Positions 62,668 through 64,000 of a stretch of DNA of 64,000 nt are shown piece after piece (positions within the stretch are counted from its first letter, which is position 1; every line of letters starts with the position of its first letter). Where the stretch lies: the NCBI GenBank assembly GCA_023402845.1, contig JAEYFP010000004.1:24144-88143 (forward strand), given 5' to 3'. The notes below the pieces were generated by a model. The model did not search any database, was not told the DNA's origin, and saw only the letters and a list, made by a program, of their open reading frames with translations. Source of the DNA: Bacillota bacterium (lineage in GTDB: Bacteria > Bacillota > Clostridia > Lachnospirales > Lachnospiraceae). The position numbers and the translations under genes are program-made.

Positions 62668-63778
62668 TTTCTCCGCCCTCTGATACGGTCTGCTTGTTAA
62701 GGATCTCTCCCAATGCGGTAAGTACGGTTTGATTGTCCTCATAGGTTCCGATCGTTATACGAAGCCAGTTGATATATCCGAAGCCCTCTCCGTTTCGCAC
62801 AAGAATCCCTCTCTTTGCCAGCTTCTGCTCAACTTCCCTGCTGTCCTGTTCTAAATTGACCATGACAAAATTTCCGTTTGATTCGAGATAGTTCAGATTC
62901 CACTTACGAAAGGTTTCATAATAGAGCTGCAGACTTCTTCTGTTATTTTCATATACCTTTTTCTTAAATTCCTGATCCTCAAGTGCCGCGATTGCCGCAA
63001 CCTGAGACTCGGCACTGACATTAATCGGCAGCTTAACTCTGGTAATATTCTGAATAATTTCCTCCTGAGCCAACGCATACCCAATACGAAATGATGCCAG
63101 TCCATACAGTTTGGAAAAAGTACGAAGCACAACCAAATTATCATATTTCTGAATAAGCGGTACCGCATCCTGATAATCTGCGGGAGCAAAGTCAATATAA
63201 GCCTCATCCAGAACAATTAACACATTTTCCGGAACCTTTTCTACAAATTCCTTAAGCTCCCTGTACGGAATCAATTTACCGGTAGGATTGTTCGGATTGC
63301 ACAGCCAGATAATTTTTGTTTTGTTTGTAACAGCTTGCAGCATCCCCTCCAAATCAACCTCAAATTCTTTCAGCGGAATTTTCCTGATGACTGCATTCTG
63401 ATGAAATGATGCTACCATGTACCACCCAAATGACGGGACAGGTGTAATTACCTCCTCAGATTCCTCCAGATAAGCCTGTGCAAGAAGTAAGATCAATTCA
63501 AAGGAACCATTTCCAAAAACCACCTGTTCCTCTTTGACCCCATGAAATGCAGCAACTTTTTCTTTCAGGACTGTGCATCCCACATCCGGATACGAAGAAA
63601 ATTCTTCCTCCATTTGTATAAGTGCCTCTGCAACTTTTGGTGAACATCCCATTCGGCTTTCATTTGCAGACAGCTTCAGTATATTCTTTTGTCCCAGCTC
63701 TCTTTTAAACACTTCTTTAGATTTTGCCGGAATAAAAATCGGAATTTGCTTTACCCCTTTTTTGGTTTCTACCGCCAT
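62660..63778 (-). CDS. HisC-type aminotransferase
   Basis: 372 residues. Seen: KLSANESRMGCSPKVAEAL, LCNPNNPTGKLIPY, the aspartate of VLDEAYIDFAP and the PLP-lysine motif TFSKLYGLASFRIGYAL (about 230). Homologous to histidinol-phosphate aminotransferase, but no other his gene is nearby and the operon is catabolic in look, so an aromatic or sulfur amino acid is equally possible. Start after AGGAGG. Confidence 0.85.
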   Translation of the reverse strand: MAVETKKGVKQIPIFIPAKSKEVFKRELGQKNILKLSANESRMGCSPKVAEALIQMEEEFSSYPDVGCTVLKEKVAAFHGVKEEQVVFGNGSFELILLLAQAYLEESEEVITPVPSFGWYMVASFHQNAVIRKIPLKEFEVDLEGMLQAVTNKTKIIWLCNPNNPTGKLIPYRELKEFVEKVPENVLIVLDEAYIDFAPADYQDAVPLIQKYDNLVVLRTFSKLYGLASFRIGYALAQEEIIQNITRVKLPINVSAESQVAAIAALEDQEFKKKVYENNRRSLQLYYETFRKWNLNYLESNGNFVMVNLEQDSREVEQKLAKRGILVRNGEGFGYINWLRITIGTYEDNQTVLTALGEILNKQTVSEGGENE

Positions 63779-63782
63779 ATAC

Positions 63783-64000
63783 TCAATCCTCCTGCTCCTT
63801 CACCGCTTGCGGCAAATCCTTTTTAAATGCTGTCGTATAGTTATTTGCCTCAACGATTGCATGTTCCAAAATTGTTACAGGTGTATCTTTTCCCGTGACG
63901 GTATTCGGAAAATCATGAAGTCTTTTTGCAATTATATTCACTTTCTCTGCAGTATTCTCTGCCAATCCCAGATCTTCAAAGGTATATACCTGCTCAAACC
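63783..64000 (-). CDS. unidentified protein, C-terminal part
   Basis: About 71 residues, open to the end of the window, so the N-terminal part is missing. The visible end (VTILEHAIVEANNYTTAFKK) is helical and charged. I do not recognise the family. It stands 4 nt upstream of the HisC-type gene and belongs to the same operon. Confidence 0.6.
   Translation of the reverse strand, partial: FEQVYTFEDLGLAENTAEKVNIIAKRLHDFPNTVTGKDTPVTILEHAIVEANNYTTAFKKDLPQAVKEQED

Overview
The window looks like a chromosomal segment from a Gram-positive anaerobe of the Clostridia, most likely Lachnospiraceae. This is inferred from gene content: an indolepyruvate:ferredoxin oxidoreductase, DUF4358, DUF4474-like and TSCPD proteins, clostridial-type thyA next to folA, YesM/YesN-type two-component proteins, consensus sigma-A promoters and strong AGGAGG ribosome sites. 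No rRNA, tRNA, CRISPR array, transposase or integrase was seen. The flanks are moderate in GC; about 6.8-12.0 kb is clearly AT-rich (28% GC in one sampled 60-base line, against 58% in a line of the neighbouring transporter).

Layout. 0-5 kb: end of an aminotransferase, then the minus-strand arylpyruvate operon iorA-iorB-paaK-ACT. 5.2-6.8 kb: a divergent Na+/solute symporter. 6.8-12 kb: AT-rich island with a membrane protein and a GT2 / DegT aminotransferase / NeuD acetyltransferase / GT2 cluster. 12-24 kb: ilvE, a diguanylate cyclase, an MBL-thyA-folA operon, a DUF4474-metallophosphatase pair, a HAD phosphatase, an S1 protein and a membrane-anchored amidase, followed by about 1 kb without an ordinary gene that has a consensus promoter and a purine-rich array of GTAC motifs. 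24-33 kb: a LUD protein facing a seven-gene minus-strand operon that joins a MacB-like ABC exporter to MBOAT/DHHW/SGNH polysaccharide O-acetylation proteins. 33-44 kb: glyA, a lipid kinase, a PAP2 protein, a 41-residue small ORF, LysR, 5'-nucleotidase, GT2, mutY and others. 44-56 kb: a sugar locus (large glycoside hydrolase, ribose-type ABC importer, divergent response regulator and sensor kinase). 56-64 kb: a tight minus-strand operon for amino-acid and sulfur metabolism (HisC-like aminotransferase, Ldh2-type dehydrogenase, trans-sulfuration lyase, M20D amidohydrolase, a free-standing M20 dimerisation-type domain, substrate-binding lipoprotein, cysteine synthase, TSCPD protein, M20 peptidase).

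The most unusual items are: (1) the candidate structured or small-peptide RNA with GTAC repeats upstream of the amidase; (2) the M20D enzyme that lacks the usual GGHAxxP motif and is translationally coupled to a 123-residue protein that carries it; (3) two paralogous glycosyltransferases with the same four-cysteine CX2CX5CX8C module in an AT-rich island; (4) a dispersed palindromic element present in two clear copies and one possible decayed copy; (5) a duplicated 16-bp site, one copy overlapping the promoter of the exporter/O-acetylation operon.
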